Assembly (NCBI GenBank): GCA_033030425.1
Contig: JAUFSD010000006.1
Coordinates: 1,488,001 to 1,552,000, forward strand
Direction of reading: 5' to 3'
DNA: 64,000 bases
Source: Verpa conica
Taxonomy: Eukaryota; Ascomycota; Pezizomycetes; Pezizales; Morchellaceae
The notes beneath the pieces were generated by a model. That model saw only the letters and a list, made by a program, of their open reading frames with translations, was not told where the DNA came from and did no database searches. Below are positions 21,089 to 31,030 of the stretch, piece by piece (position 1 is the first letter of the stretch; each line of letters begins with the position of its first letter). The translations under genes and the position numbers were made by a program.

Positions 21089-21845
21089 TTAATTGTTTTT
21101 CTCATTTTTCTCATCCAAGCAGATACAAATTGCTACCATCATTGCGGAGTCCACTAAGACCATTAGCGCCTAGTCTATAATACCACTTTTATATATAATA
21201 AAAGGCTAGGAATCTCTCAGGAAAGATACGTACCTCGTGGGGCAATTGTCAAGTAGTATGTTTGCTGGTTAAAAAGTATCTGCCCATTATTCATAAAGCT
21301 ATTGCTGATCTTAGCTACAGGTCGTCCCTCACAAGATATAGTTGCATTCCTCCTCAAAAACTCTCCTGTGACATTTAATTCTACCTCTTTGCCATCGGAT
21401 TTATTTTTGAAATTTACTGTCATCTCCGGAGACCCAATAAGCTTGATTTTCCCGCGCACTGTAACCAGCTGTTCCTGACCAGACTCTCCCTCGAAAATTC
21501 TGAATTCTTTGTGTAACGAGAATGGCTTTTGTGTGATAGTAAGGACAGGTCTTCCACTAGCAGAATCCCTCAGTACTAGTATTCCGTGTACCACACCGTT
21601 AGAAACGAAAGTTAGGTTTACCAGCATTATGTAGTTATCCTACCATTTCTTCCAATTAATGAAATTAGACTCGGTTGGGCTTTTAGGAACCCTATGTCAT
21701 TCGCGGTTGTGATCTCGAAACTGTCGCCACTCAAGGATAGCTTTTTTTCACGGAGCTTAAGGATAACTTCGGTCTCGTGAAGACAGTATTCTTCGAAGAC
21801 CCCAAGCTGTGTTGGCGAGCTATACTCTCCAACTATTAGCTTCAC
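21089..21845 (-). CDS. LURP-one-related (Tubby C-terminal-like) protein
   Basis: Spliced model: exons 21845-21644, 21575-21234 and 21153-21089 (202 aa). Introns are 68 bp (branch TTTCTAAC) and 80 bp (GTACGT donor), both in phase 1. Joining at these sites gives the family signatures LIGRNVLRDSASGRPVLT and SLHKEFRIFEG, and a C-terminal hydrophobic helix (IAPRVDSAMMVAICICLDE). This is the usual pattern of the LURP-one/DUF567 fold, a 12-stranded barrel around a buried helix like that of Tubby and scramblases. Length (about 200 aa) is typical. The biochemical role of fungal members is unknown; lipid or membrane association is inferred from the fold family. There is no signal peptide. The gene stands alone between long spacers. 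Confidence 0.85.
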
Positions 21846-22213
21846 GGAGAATGTTCGTTATAATATCTTAAAAGTATAGGATCATACGTAGGTATAATAT
21901 CCTTATCGTTGCTGGAATCGCTCTGCCCCATTGCTTGAATTAAGTAGGTATTATGTTGAAAGCTGATGTTTGGTGCGTTTGCGTTTCTCTATGGGCCATG
22001 GGGGAGGTACATGTACTTAAGTACTAGCAACATGCGCTCGTGGGCATACCCCTTAGCTACAGGTTTTAATTAACGCCCAGGCATGACTATCTCACTATTC
22101 ATTAAGCAGGGAAATCTAACCATCAGTAATCTATATTCATTATAGCCTCACGAAGGCAATCGGCCTCGGTTAGTTATAATAAGATCTGGGTGACCCATAA
22201 AAGAGTGCTGATC

Positions 22214-22740
22214 AGTACTCGAGTGTGCGGGAAAGTCTGACGACAGGCGGTGGCTTGCCCTGTATTTCCCATACAAAATCGGTGCCACCACAGCCACCTG
22301 TCGTCAGACTTTCCCCCACACCCGAATACTTGGCATCCACTACATAAAAAATCTTGTTTTCTAATGATTGGGCTCAGTGGTACACGCCTGTGGGGGACAG
22401 TGGCAGTGGTGGCACCATCTCTCACGCAAAATCATTGGCTATTTCCTAGGCCAAGCCTATGCCACCACAGCCAGGTGCCCAGAGACTTACTCCCGCAGGC
22501 GTGGTACTAGAAGGTGGGGCGATCGGGCGGTACAGTGGCTAGCCCAGAGATCACCTCGACTACCTCCCAGGCCCTCTTCTACACGAGAAACTAGAAGGCC
22601 AATATGTCGGGGAAGGGGCCTTAAGGGTAGTAGACAGACTTTATCCTAGGGGGTATTAATTCATGTAAATAACTCGTGTCTATATCGAAGTATTCCCTAC
22701 AGCTACACCACCCGATCGCCAGACTTACCCCTAGTACAAG
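22214..22740. repeat. Cluster of three related foldback (inverted-repeat) elements
   Basis: The first hairpin has about 40-bp arms at 22214-22254 and 22283-22330, with a near-perfect core GGGAAAGTCTGACGACAGG. The second (about 22376-22510) and third (about 22512-22738) have imperfect arms that share the same signature, a G-rich block, then (GT)AAGTCT, then GTGG/GTGGTGGC. The shared arm sequence indicates one repeat family that inserted or duplicated locally. No transposase is encoded. Confidence 0.6.
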
Positions 22741-23626
22741 TTCGTGTAACCAAACAATTACCAAGATGTAGGGTAATGGCCATGGTAGACCCTTCCTGAT
22801 TAAGTCAGATAGATATTAGCGTGATATACCCTTTTTTAAAAAATATCAATGGCCTAATAACTTAGCAACTACTGTGGAGCACGCTAGGGGATGAAGCTAG
22901 CGGAGCTGTAGATAAGAGATGTTTCCTCTGTTAGTCAGACAATCAATCCGACATCTTGTGCATATGATATTTATGTACAGAATCTTCCTATTGAACAGAT
23001 ACGCGACCACACTACGCTATGAGTCTTCCCAGCTCCAAGATATTGTTACTCGAGACCAATCCCATCAGGACGTCTATTGTACCAAGCTAACCCCTCAGGC
23101 CCAGTACATCATGCCAGGCCCTACTAGTAGCAGAAAGTATAGTCTCAGGAATAGCGAATATGTATACATTGATAGAACTAAAGAGTTACAGACTAAGGGA
23201 TAGAGTTGACTTAATGTCTATTCACTGATTCTTTACCCGAGGCTGCACTAGTGAAAAGTCTACCCCAGCGAAAACGTCAGCAGAAACAAATCCTCCCTGC
23301 CACTATTCATATACATGAATCCTAGTATAAACTTTTGAAGCTTTGTAGCCATATTCTAACTCTAATATCGACTGCCGCGAGGTTCAGTTGTAAGGCCACA
23401 TCTCAAAAGTCCTGGCACCACTATTATATCGGGTTCGTTATGAACTACAATACCTCTAGCTCCCTCACATACATCTAGTCCTACTAAGTGAAGTTTCTTT
23501 GGCGTGTCTACCTATATACACATTTCTCTTATCTTTTGTTCTTGTCTAGCACTTCCTATAGCTATTTCATTACTGCTTTGGGCCGAAAGTGTGCCAAGGC
23601 TTCTGGAACGTGGCTATGCTATACCG

Positions 23627-23700
23627 AGCCGAATAGAAGGTTTTGAGCCAGGGTATTTCGTACAGGACAGCAGGGGGTCCGGCATAGCAAGTTACGACTG
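23627..23700. mobile_element. Remnant of a pogo-like MITE
   Basis: Read on the minus strand from 23700 the sequence starts CAGTCGTAACTTGCTATGCC, followed by a TGCTGTCC.GTACGAAAT block. It matches the left terminus of the complete MITE at 29339-29512, and a TA follows it at 23701-23702. The opposite terminus is not recognisable, so this is a truncated or diverged copy. Confidence 0.6.
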
Positions 23701-24262
23701 TATTAGGCCCCACCATCACTTAACCCAATATCAAAATATCTATTACCACCAGCGCTATACATATTTTAGATAGCTCACTTTATATTTAAGAAACGCCTTG
23801 TAATACAAGAGGAAGAAGAGTAGTGATGAAAAAGGGCAAATATTTGAGTTTTTGTTGTTTCGCTTTTATCTTTCCTCTCCCTTTTTTTTTATGTTAAGTA
23901 CTTGGGTTTTGAATACCATAGCCTAATTACATGTAGTCCATGTATTTATGATTAATTCATTCATTCGTTCACGCCTTGTAACACACGAGTGACCCACCAT
24001 GAACCAACTATGTAGTAGCTAATGGCTTACACAAAATTATATCCTAACTCAGAAATATCTAGCTGATATCCAAAATTGTGCATAAAGCGTAGACATGTGC
24101 GCACGGAGAGGACCGGGAGAGGCATAGCGAATATTCCCAATATCTAGGCCCCATAATATAATATAACTCTCAATATCCTAATTCACATTCAAAATACTTG
24201 CTTTAACCTAGTCTAAATGTTTATATATTCTACAATCCTGATCGTCAACGCTCTACAAGAAT

Positions 24263-27200
24263 TTACCAATCTATACTCTTCGTCTTCGTTTCTGCCTTAA
24301 TACCACTCGTAATCTCGGCAGGTTTTACTGATTTCCGTCCTTTAGTACTACAAAGCTTCCGATCCATTTCTGCAAATGAATCTTGGGTCTCTTCCTTCTT
24401 AACCTTCCATCTTTCTGTCCCCAAAAGCGCGTCTAGCTCAGCGATAGATGGAAGTTTCAAATAAACCCAGCCATCCCCCCTCTCTTCAACCTCGAAAGTT
24501 GCGATACTAACCTCCGAATCACTGCTACAGCCACCTGCAGACTCCCCACCAAGCGTAAAATTCCGCTTGTGATATGGACAAGAAACCCACATCTTCTGCT
24601 TCTGCTTCCCTTCCTCTGTACCATCAGTAGGGTCCTCGCCAACTAGACCATCGGAGAGGACAAAGGCTCGTTTGTGAGGACACATCTGTTGTGTGGCGTA
24701 ATATTTGCCCTTCACCTTAAAGATAGCAAGCTGTGTATCACCGCGCTTGATTGCTACAGAGACAGGGGTGGATTGAGAGTCGGCACCAGCAAAGTTTGAG
24801 GCTTCGATAATCGGTTGCCAAGAAAGGTTAGACCATCTATGGTTTTTGAAATCGTACTTGACAGAATCTTTTGGCCAGAACGCGGGCCGGGACTGCTGTC
24901 GTTCTGTGATTACTTCGACAGAGTCGCTAGATTCACTTGTATTGGAAAATTGTTGAAATTGTCTAATAATTAAGTAATTTACTGTTAGCATTGTCCAACA
25001 CGAAGGGTAATTAAGTATGCTCCCGGGTACACATTACTTTCTTCGCTCAACATCGTTCAATACCTCTGTCCACTCGCAAAAGTATGATTTTACAAGCTCC
25101 TGCATTTGTTTCTCGAGATCGGCACAAATCCCTAGTTTATCATCCAAAATAACCTCTTTGAGATACTTGATTCCACCAGGTAAAGCCTCCATCCAACGTG
25201 CAGTTCGTTGAAGTCTATCAGCGGTACGAATGTAGAACATCAAGTATCTATCCAATATTGGAATAACTTGATCGATAGGGCAATCTTTGATCAATAGCTC
25301 TGAGTGACGAGGCTTGGATCCACCATTGCCACCGACAAAAATGTTATATCCTGTTTCAGTAGCGATCAAACCGAAACTATAATAGTTAGAAAGAATGATT
25401 TACCATTAAGGATGGGGTTATTACTCCTTATTCTGAGCCTCTGCGCACTCCCTGATACAGCCAGAAACACCAGATTTTATCTTGTGAGGGGAGCGAATAC
25501 TCTTGTACCGCTCTTCCAACCTAATGGCCATCCCAACACTGTCGCCAACACCGAACCGGCACCAGGTTGTGCCAACACAACTCTTCAGATATTATATTGT
25601 CAGTATAAACTACGCTCCTGGTCAAATATTTAAGAGAGATTTATACCTTAATAGTCCTCAGGCTCTTCGCATAGGCGTGCCCACTCTCCATTCCTGCCTT
25701 AACCAATTCCGTCCAAATATCAACCAAATCCTGCTTTCTAGCACCAAACATATCGATTCTCTGACCACCTGTGATCTTACAGTAAAGATTATACTTTTTT
25801 GCGACTGTTCCGATAGCAATGAGCTTATCCGGAGTAATCTCGCCGCCAGCGACGCGGGGAACGACAGAAAAGGTGCCATTGCGTTGGATGTTAGCAAGGA
25901 ATTTATCATTTGTTTCTTGTAGCATATGCATTGGCTTGTCCATTACGTGCTGGTTGAACAATGATGAGAAGATCGAGCCTAAAGTAGGTTTGCAGACCTC
26001 ACAACCTAGCGACTCAGGGTCCTTCCCACATTCGTGCATAACTTCAGGGAGAGTTTTAAGCCCCTACGTGTATTAAATGTATTTTAGTGAATGCTTAACA
26101 TAAACCCGAAGAAATTTAGTACTCACTTTGATACTAATAATATTAAAAAGATCAACACGGGAATAGGCGAAATGAGGACAGACTGCCATTTGTTAATATT
26201 CTAAGGAGTTATGGTATGCATGGGAGTAATATCGAACATACTATTATTTGAAACCTCTGCCCCCATTGCCTTCATCTCTGCATTGAAAATGCTCTGTACA
26301 AGGGGCATACAGCCTGCGCAACCAGTGCCAGCCTTTGTACATACTTTTACCTCGCCAACACTCTTGCAAGAACCATCTTTTACAACTTTACTGATGTCAC
26401 CCTTTGTCACATTGTGGCAAGAACATATTTGTGTGTCGTCATCCCTGTATCGTATAGTTATAAGAAAAGGCATCAGAAGAAGGGCAAAAGGTGATTCAAG
26501 CTTACAGATCATCTGGGTTGTCATCCTCTCCGTCTGCCTTTGCCCCTAAAATTAATTGGGATGGTGGTACTTCTAACATCTTTTTCGATTTTACCATCCC
26601 GACTAGTTTGATATAGTCCTTTGTATCCCCGATAATCATCCCACCAAGAAGATATTTTCCATCTGCCGTAAAGATGTATTTCTTATACACCGCTTCGAAA
26701 GGGTCTTTGTAGCTCAGTGCCTTAATTTGTGGTCCCCTAGCTTCAGCGGCTTCGATTGTGATTGAGTCCCTTCGTCGGCCAGGAAGTTCTTTGGGCCCAT
26801 CCCGATCAGCAAAAAAGTCACCAAAAGAGGCAACATTAACTCCAAGTAGCTTTAATTTCGTAGAAAGATCAGGGCGCCGAAAGGCTTTCGGAGACTCCGA
26901 GTGACCATGCAATACGGATTTACACAAATTGAAGGATAGAACATCAGCCATTTCAACCCCGGGGGCGATAAGACCAAAGGTCTGGTTTTCCCATGATGCG
27001 CATTCACCTATCGCATAAATCCCAGGAACAGAGGTTTCGACACTAAGCGGTAGTCATTATTAGCGATATTTGGTCGAAATATCCCCTATGAAATCAAGGA
27101 ATACTCTTTGTTAATAATAAAGCCACCTCTTCCAGCGGTCTTGATACCCGCTGACATGGCCAGTTCATCCCTAGGCTTGATACCAATCTATTTTCAGTAG

Positions 27201-28304
27201 TCAGCAAAGAATTTTCACTATCTCACGTATAGTTTTACTCACAGCAAAACAGATACAAGTGGTATCCATGGTATCTCCGTCCTCGAATGTAACACTTTTT
27301 GTTCTATTTTCCTCGTCGACATTGATCGTTTTGATCTTCCTACAAGCCAATACATCGAGTCCGAGCTCTGTGACTTTATCAACGACTAATTTTCCTGCGT
27401 CTTGGTCTAACTGCCTCGAAAGAACCCAAGGATTTTTATCAATTAGTTTTACCGACCCGAATTGCTCCAAGTCCATCATAGCTTTCGCAGCTTCTAAACC
27501 TAGCAATCCTCCGCCGACAACACAACCTGTAGTTCCGTGCACAGTGGAGGAAAACCCAATCAATCTTTCAAGGTCCTCAATATTCCGATAAACGAAAACG
27601 CCCTTGCTGTCGTGCCCTGGCGTATTTGATGGGATGACAGCATCAGAACCAGTAGCCAAAACCAGAATATCATAGTTTACATCGTATCCGGCTGAGGTGG
27701 TAATTGACTTTGAGGTTGGGTCAATCGATGTAACTTTTGTGCTGAGTATGTGGTGCAGCACGTCAGGATGAGAATCATACTAGAGTTTTCAACGCGATAA
27801 TATTAGAACTTGAAGCGTATTCTAGCGACATTCAAAAGCATAAATACATACCCATTCCCTAGGATTGAGATAAAGATCTTCAACTTTTCGGTGTTCAAAG
27901 AATGAGGTCAAGCCAACTCTGTTGTACGCTACATGGGACTCTTCACCAATCACAACAATCTCGTATTGCTTATTATCCACATCTAGGTTGATTACTTTTT
28001 CACTATCAAAGTACCCATTAGCATTCTTCGTATCATTAGACTAGACCCTTTCACCGCATAGAATTTAATAAGAGTGGTAATGCACTTACATGAAAGAGAT
28101 GGCTACCATTCCCAAGCCAACAACAACAATACGTTGTCGCCTATGTTCGTTCTCAGCCATATCATTTGATACTGGAGGTCCATCGATGCTAGTCGTATTT
28201 TTCAACCCTCTGCTTACTTCATTTGATGCTGAACCTGTAGTTTCAGCCTCGCTAGGTATTGAAGGCTTAATACTGGCATCATCTGACTTAGTACTACTGC
28301 TCAT
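24263..28304 (-). CDS. niiA: Nitrite reductase, siroheme/FAD, NAD(P)H type
   Basis: Reduces nitrite to ammonium in the cytosol, the last step of nitrate assimilation. Eleven exons: 28304-28090, 28002-27852, 27779-27243, 27187-27105, 27042-26506, 26444-26242, 26182-26127, 26063-25647, 25582-25425, 25376-25038 and 24962-24263 (1131 aa; known fungal enzymes are about 1100). Domains in order: FAD/NAD(P)H oxidoreductase ([24 protein letters not shown]); BFD-like 2Fe-2S site (C515, C517, C550, C553); ferredoxin-like/siroheme halves with 4Fe-4S-siroheme ligands C735, C741, C775, C779 and [14 protein letters not shown]; and a C-terminal Rieske domain (C993, H995, C1027, H1030). All introns are 48-87 bp. 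The start was chosen because a TATATAA box lies at about 28377-28385, so the in-frame ATG at 28577 is upstream of the promoter. Neighbours encode the two partner proteins of the pathway. Confidence 0.96.
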
Positions 28305-28374
28305 AGTTAAAAGGCTTGGTTTTACGGCGTATCGAAAGCAGAGCAATGCAAATAATGCAAAGCAAAGCAAAGTA

Positions 28375-28386
28375 CCTATATAATAA
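28375..28386 (-). promoter_or_regulatory. TATA box of niiA
   Basis: On the minus strand TTATTATATAGG lies about 75 bp upstream of the chosen ATG (28304), followed by a pyrimidine-rich CTTTG repeat leader. It fixes the 5' end and argues against the upstream in-frame ATG at 28577. Confidence 0.6.
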
Positions 28387-28808
28387 GCCAGCGTATTGGC
28401 CTTATACAAAGTCCGGGATTGTCTACTGTGTTGGAGAGCCTGTCTCGAAGTCGTTAGAACTCGGTATAAAGGTACGGGCGCGTATAAACAGAATTCTAAT
28501 GTGTCAAGCTCAGATAACGAGGCCTGGGGTATCCGTATGATGGATGATAATGGTAGCAGGAGACAAGTCTCCTTCATATTACACCCCTGATAACAATCCC
28601 GATTATACCGCTCTACCCTAGCCCAATCACTACTACCAATAAGAATCAGCTTATTCTTTCAGGCAGATAACTACCCCTGGTAGCGTTTCCTTGGAGACTT
28701 ACTCCACGCAGCTAGCTAGCGATCCATTCCGACGCGGCTCAAAACCACGGTAAGATTCCTAAAATCTACGGAAAATACTAGTTCTACTAGGAGTAATGGA
28801 GATTTGCC

Positions 28809-28820
28809 CCGCGGAGATAA
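28809..28820. promoter_or_regulatory. Putative overlapping NirA/NIT4 and GATA-factor sites
   Basis: CCGCGGAGATAA combines CCGCGGAG, the inverse of the NirA consensus CTCCGHGG, with AGATAA, a HGATAR site for the nitrogen GATA factor AreA/NIT2. It lies about 505 bp upstream of the niiA start. A combined pathway-specific and wide-domain site is the expected layout of nitrate-inducible fungal promoters. Assignment is by motif only. Confidence 0.55.
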
Positions 28821-28919
28821 CTCTCAATCTTACAATAATGGATAGCGTTCGTCGGAGACTTGTTATATTCCTTGCAAGTAGCCAAGTATTAGATATACCA
28901 TCGGCCGCCGGAGAATTTT

Positions 28920-28927
28920 TCCGCGGA
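28920..28927. promoter_or_regulatory. Putative NIT4-type palindrome
   Basis: TCCGCGGA matches exactly the palindromic binding site reported for the Neurospora nitrate activator NIT4. It is about 620 bp upstream of the niiA ATG, and an AGATAA GATA site follows at about 28973-28978. Confidence 0.55.
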
Positions 28928-29338
28928 ATCGCTACTGATCGACGTATCAGAAAAGATCTCGGAAAACGAATCTAGATAACGGATTAACCTGAGGAAAAAC
29001 ATTTTTATATCCCTGAACATACGTACCCGCTAAGAGCTGGTGACGACTCACTAGATATCACTCGGCATGGTATATCCACAAACTCCCGTTCCCCATAGCC
29101 ACACCGCCCCCGTACGTACTCGCGATCTTAAATTTAGTCGTATATCTATATTAAAATTTTTGAAATCCTAGTAGCAAACCCCCCCACCACGCTAAGTAAA
29201 CCTACCCCCATAGGGCAATTACCGGACTCCGCAAACTTCAGCTGGTCCCATCTATTCTAAATGCCTAGTTAAGCGCGCTAGAAAAAAGATCCCAGGCTTT
29301 GCTGTTCCCCGAGGGATTTTCGAGGCTGCATCAATATA

Positions 29339-29512
29339 CAGTCGTACCTCGCTATGCCGGATCTCAATATGCCGGATCCCTTGCTGTCCCGTACGAAATG
29401 CCCTGACTAAAACATTTTCTCTACTACAAAATAAATTTGCTATCCCGGATCCCTTGCTATCCCGTACGAAATCCTCTGGGTTCTTGGCATCCGGCATATC
29501 GAGGTGCCACTG
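29339..29512. mobile_element. Complete pogo/Tc1-like MITE, TA duplication
   Basis: A 174-bp non-coding element with inverted ends CAGTCGTACCTCGCTATGCC (left) and, read inward from the right, CAGTGGCACCTCGATATGCC. It is flanked by TA at 29337-29338 and 29513-29514. Internally a block containing GGATCCCTTGCT, TCCCGTACGAAAT is present twice as a direct repeat about 72 bp apart (about 29374 and 29446). The ends resemble pogo-family termini. It has no transposase, so any mobility would be in trans. Confidence 0.8.
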
Positions 29513-31030
29513 TACACGTTTGAGCATCCCCCCACGTTCGATCGAGTGAATATGAGATCTACCCAAAATGCTTGGTTTCCTGGGGTTTAACGCCTCCAAG
29601 ACCGCTAGCAGCCCCGAGCAAAGGCTACTGGTTTTTGTCTATCCTTCTCTGTACTATGGATACCGGCTTTTAATTCGTGCATATACTTAGCTTAAGTAAA
29701 GTCCATGCCGATAGCTTATCATGAATCTCTACATTGCGAGACATCGTACCACGTATAGGCTATTTTAGGCTAGCGTGCACATTCCTAACTAAAGAGATCC
29801 CGATAAAATCTCCTGGAATTTTAGGACTGCTTATTCTATCTCCGATCTTAGGAACGTAGAGGTGTACTTATATATATGGTAGCCTTTGAAAGCGCGTCGG
29901 GGGAGTGGGGTTCCAAAAACTGACTGAGATGCTTATTCGTACAGAACAAATTTTAAATCCTTCGACGTCGCTTTTCAGTAGTGTCGGTGGGGGCTTGTGG
30001 CTATACATGCATGCGTATATGCAGAATCCAAGTTCTTGATCTGTACCACATGCAGGGCTGCATATTTAAGATTTTACCACCCCGGAGATGAATAATATAA
30101 TATAATAGTCTTAGTGTCTAGCTGATAGTATTTCCGGGTATATAGTATTTAGATAGCTGCCTAAACGAAGAAAAGAGGAGGGAGGGAGGGTGCTTCCGCA
30201 CTCGCGTTGGCTATAGAGTGCATGTATAGTAATCAGACTTTATTTATGCACTAGCCTATAACACATCTAGTACGTAACCGTGGCCGTGAAGTGCTAGCTA
30301 AGGTCACCCCGAGCAAGATCTAGTCTCAATAGCTTATATAAGTCTATTATATACTTAGTAGTCGTTAATGCTTAAATGGTCAGAGTTCTTAATTTATGGC
30401 AGTCGCCGGATAGGTACATGTAAAAGTGGGCAGCTTTACCCTATATAGCTGTATTGATAAACATCAAAACACCTTTTTAATTATACTATAATGCACTCCA
30501 ACCAAGTGGATAATACGGAGATCCACATTAAATTTCTTGAGAGCAGCTTGCCTTCCCACCCTTCCCGTATGTCATAACTAGAATAAATAGTACTATCTCA
30601 CTATAGCTAGACAAGAGGAATAACTTCAAGCGTATACGTATGTGTGATAATATACCCCCAACATCATTTTTCTTAATAGTAAACTTACGATGTTTATCAA
30701 AATATTTCTGATAGGGCGTAAGCCAGGCCACCAATATCTGAAGGCTAGGTACGTTGTGTGTTTGATTATCTATACCGACGCAGTGCAGCTGTTGCCTTGG
30801 TATGACTTAATTACACGGCTCAAATGCTTATAAAGGCACTCTAAAGAAATTAAAATTGGTACGAACTCTTCATATCTTGTCCAGATGAAAGCTACTGTTC
30901 CCTACTATATATACATAATATCCACCCACTCTATCTAGAGGTTATAATTGGGTATATCAATTAATAAACAACACGTACTAACCAATCATAATTCACTTAA
31001 CTCAATAAAGTCCTAAAATGAGATATCCCC

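Larger units (their letters stand above)
21846..24262. other. Intergenic spacer with foldback and MITE remnants
   Basis: About 2.4 kb without a recognisable gene. It contains a cluster of related inverted repeats (22214-22740) and a pogo-like MITE remnant ending at 23700. The distal part (23.8-24.26 kb) is AT-rich and is the 3' flank of the nitrite reductase gene. Short frames such as those at 22919 and 23504 have no supporting features. Confidence 0.6.
28305..31030. other. niiA promoter region and niaD 3' spacer
   Basis: About 2.7 kb without a gene. It holds the niiA promoter (TATA box, a CTTTG-repeat leader, NirA/NIT4-type and GATA sites) and a complete pogo-like MITE at 29339-29512. The remainder is AT-rich. 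niaD ends at 31031 and niiA starts at 28304 on the same strand, so the two are separate transcription units. Confidence 0.65.

Noticed and set aside
22368..22400. A-box-like GGCTCAGTGG suggesting a SINE
   Set aside because: No B-box follows within 30-60 bp; the segment is explained as an arm of the second foldback element.
28305..28577. N-terminal extension of nitrite reductase from ATG 28577
   Set aside because: A TATATAA box lies within this extension, and known fungal enzymes begin close to the 28304 start.
29252..29599. 115-codon minus-strand frame
   Set aside because: It spans the non-coding pogo-like MITE and shows no domain.
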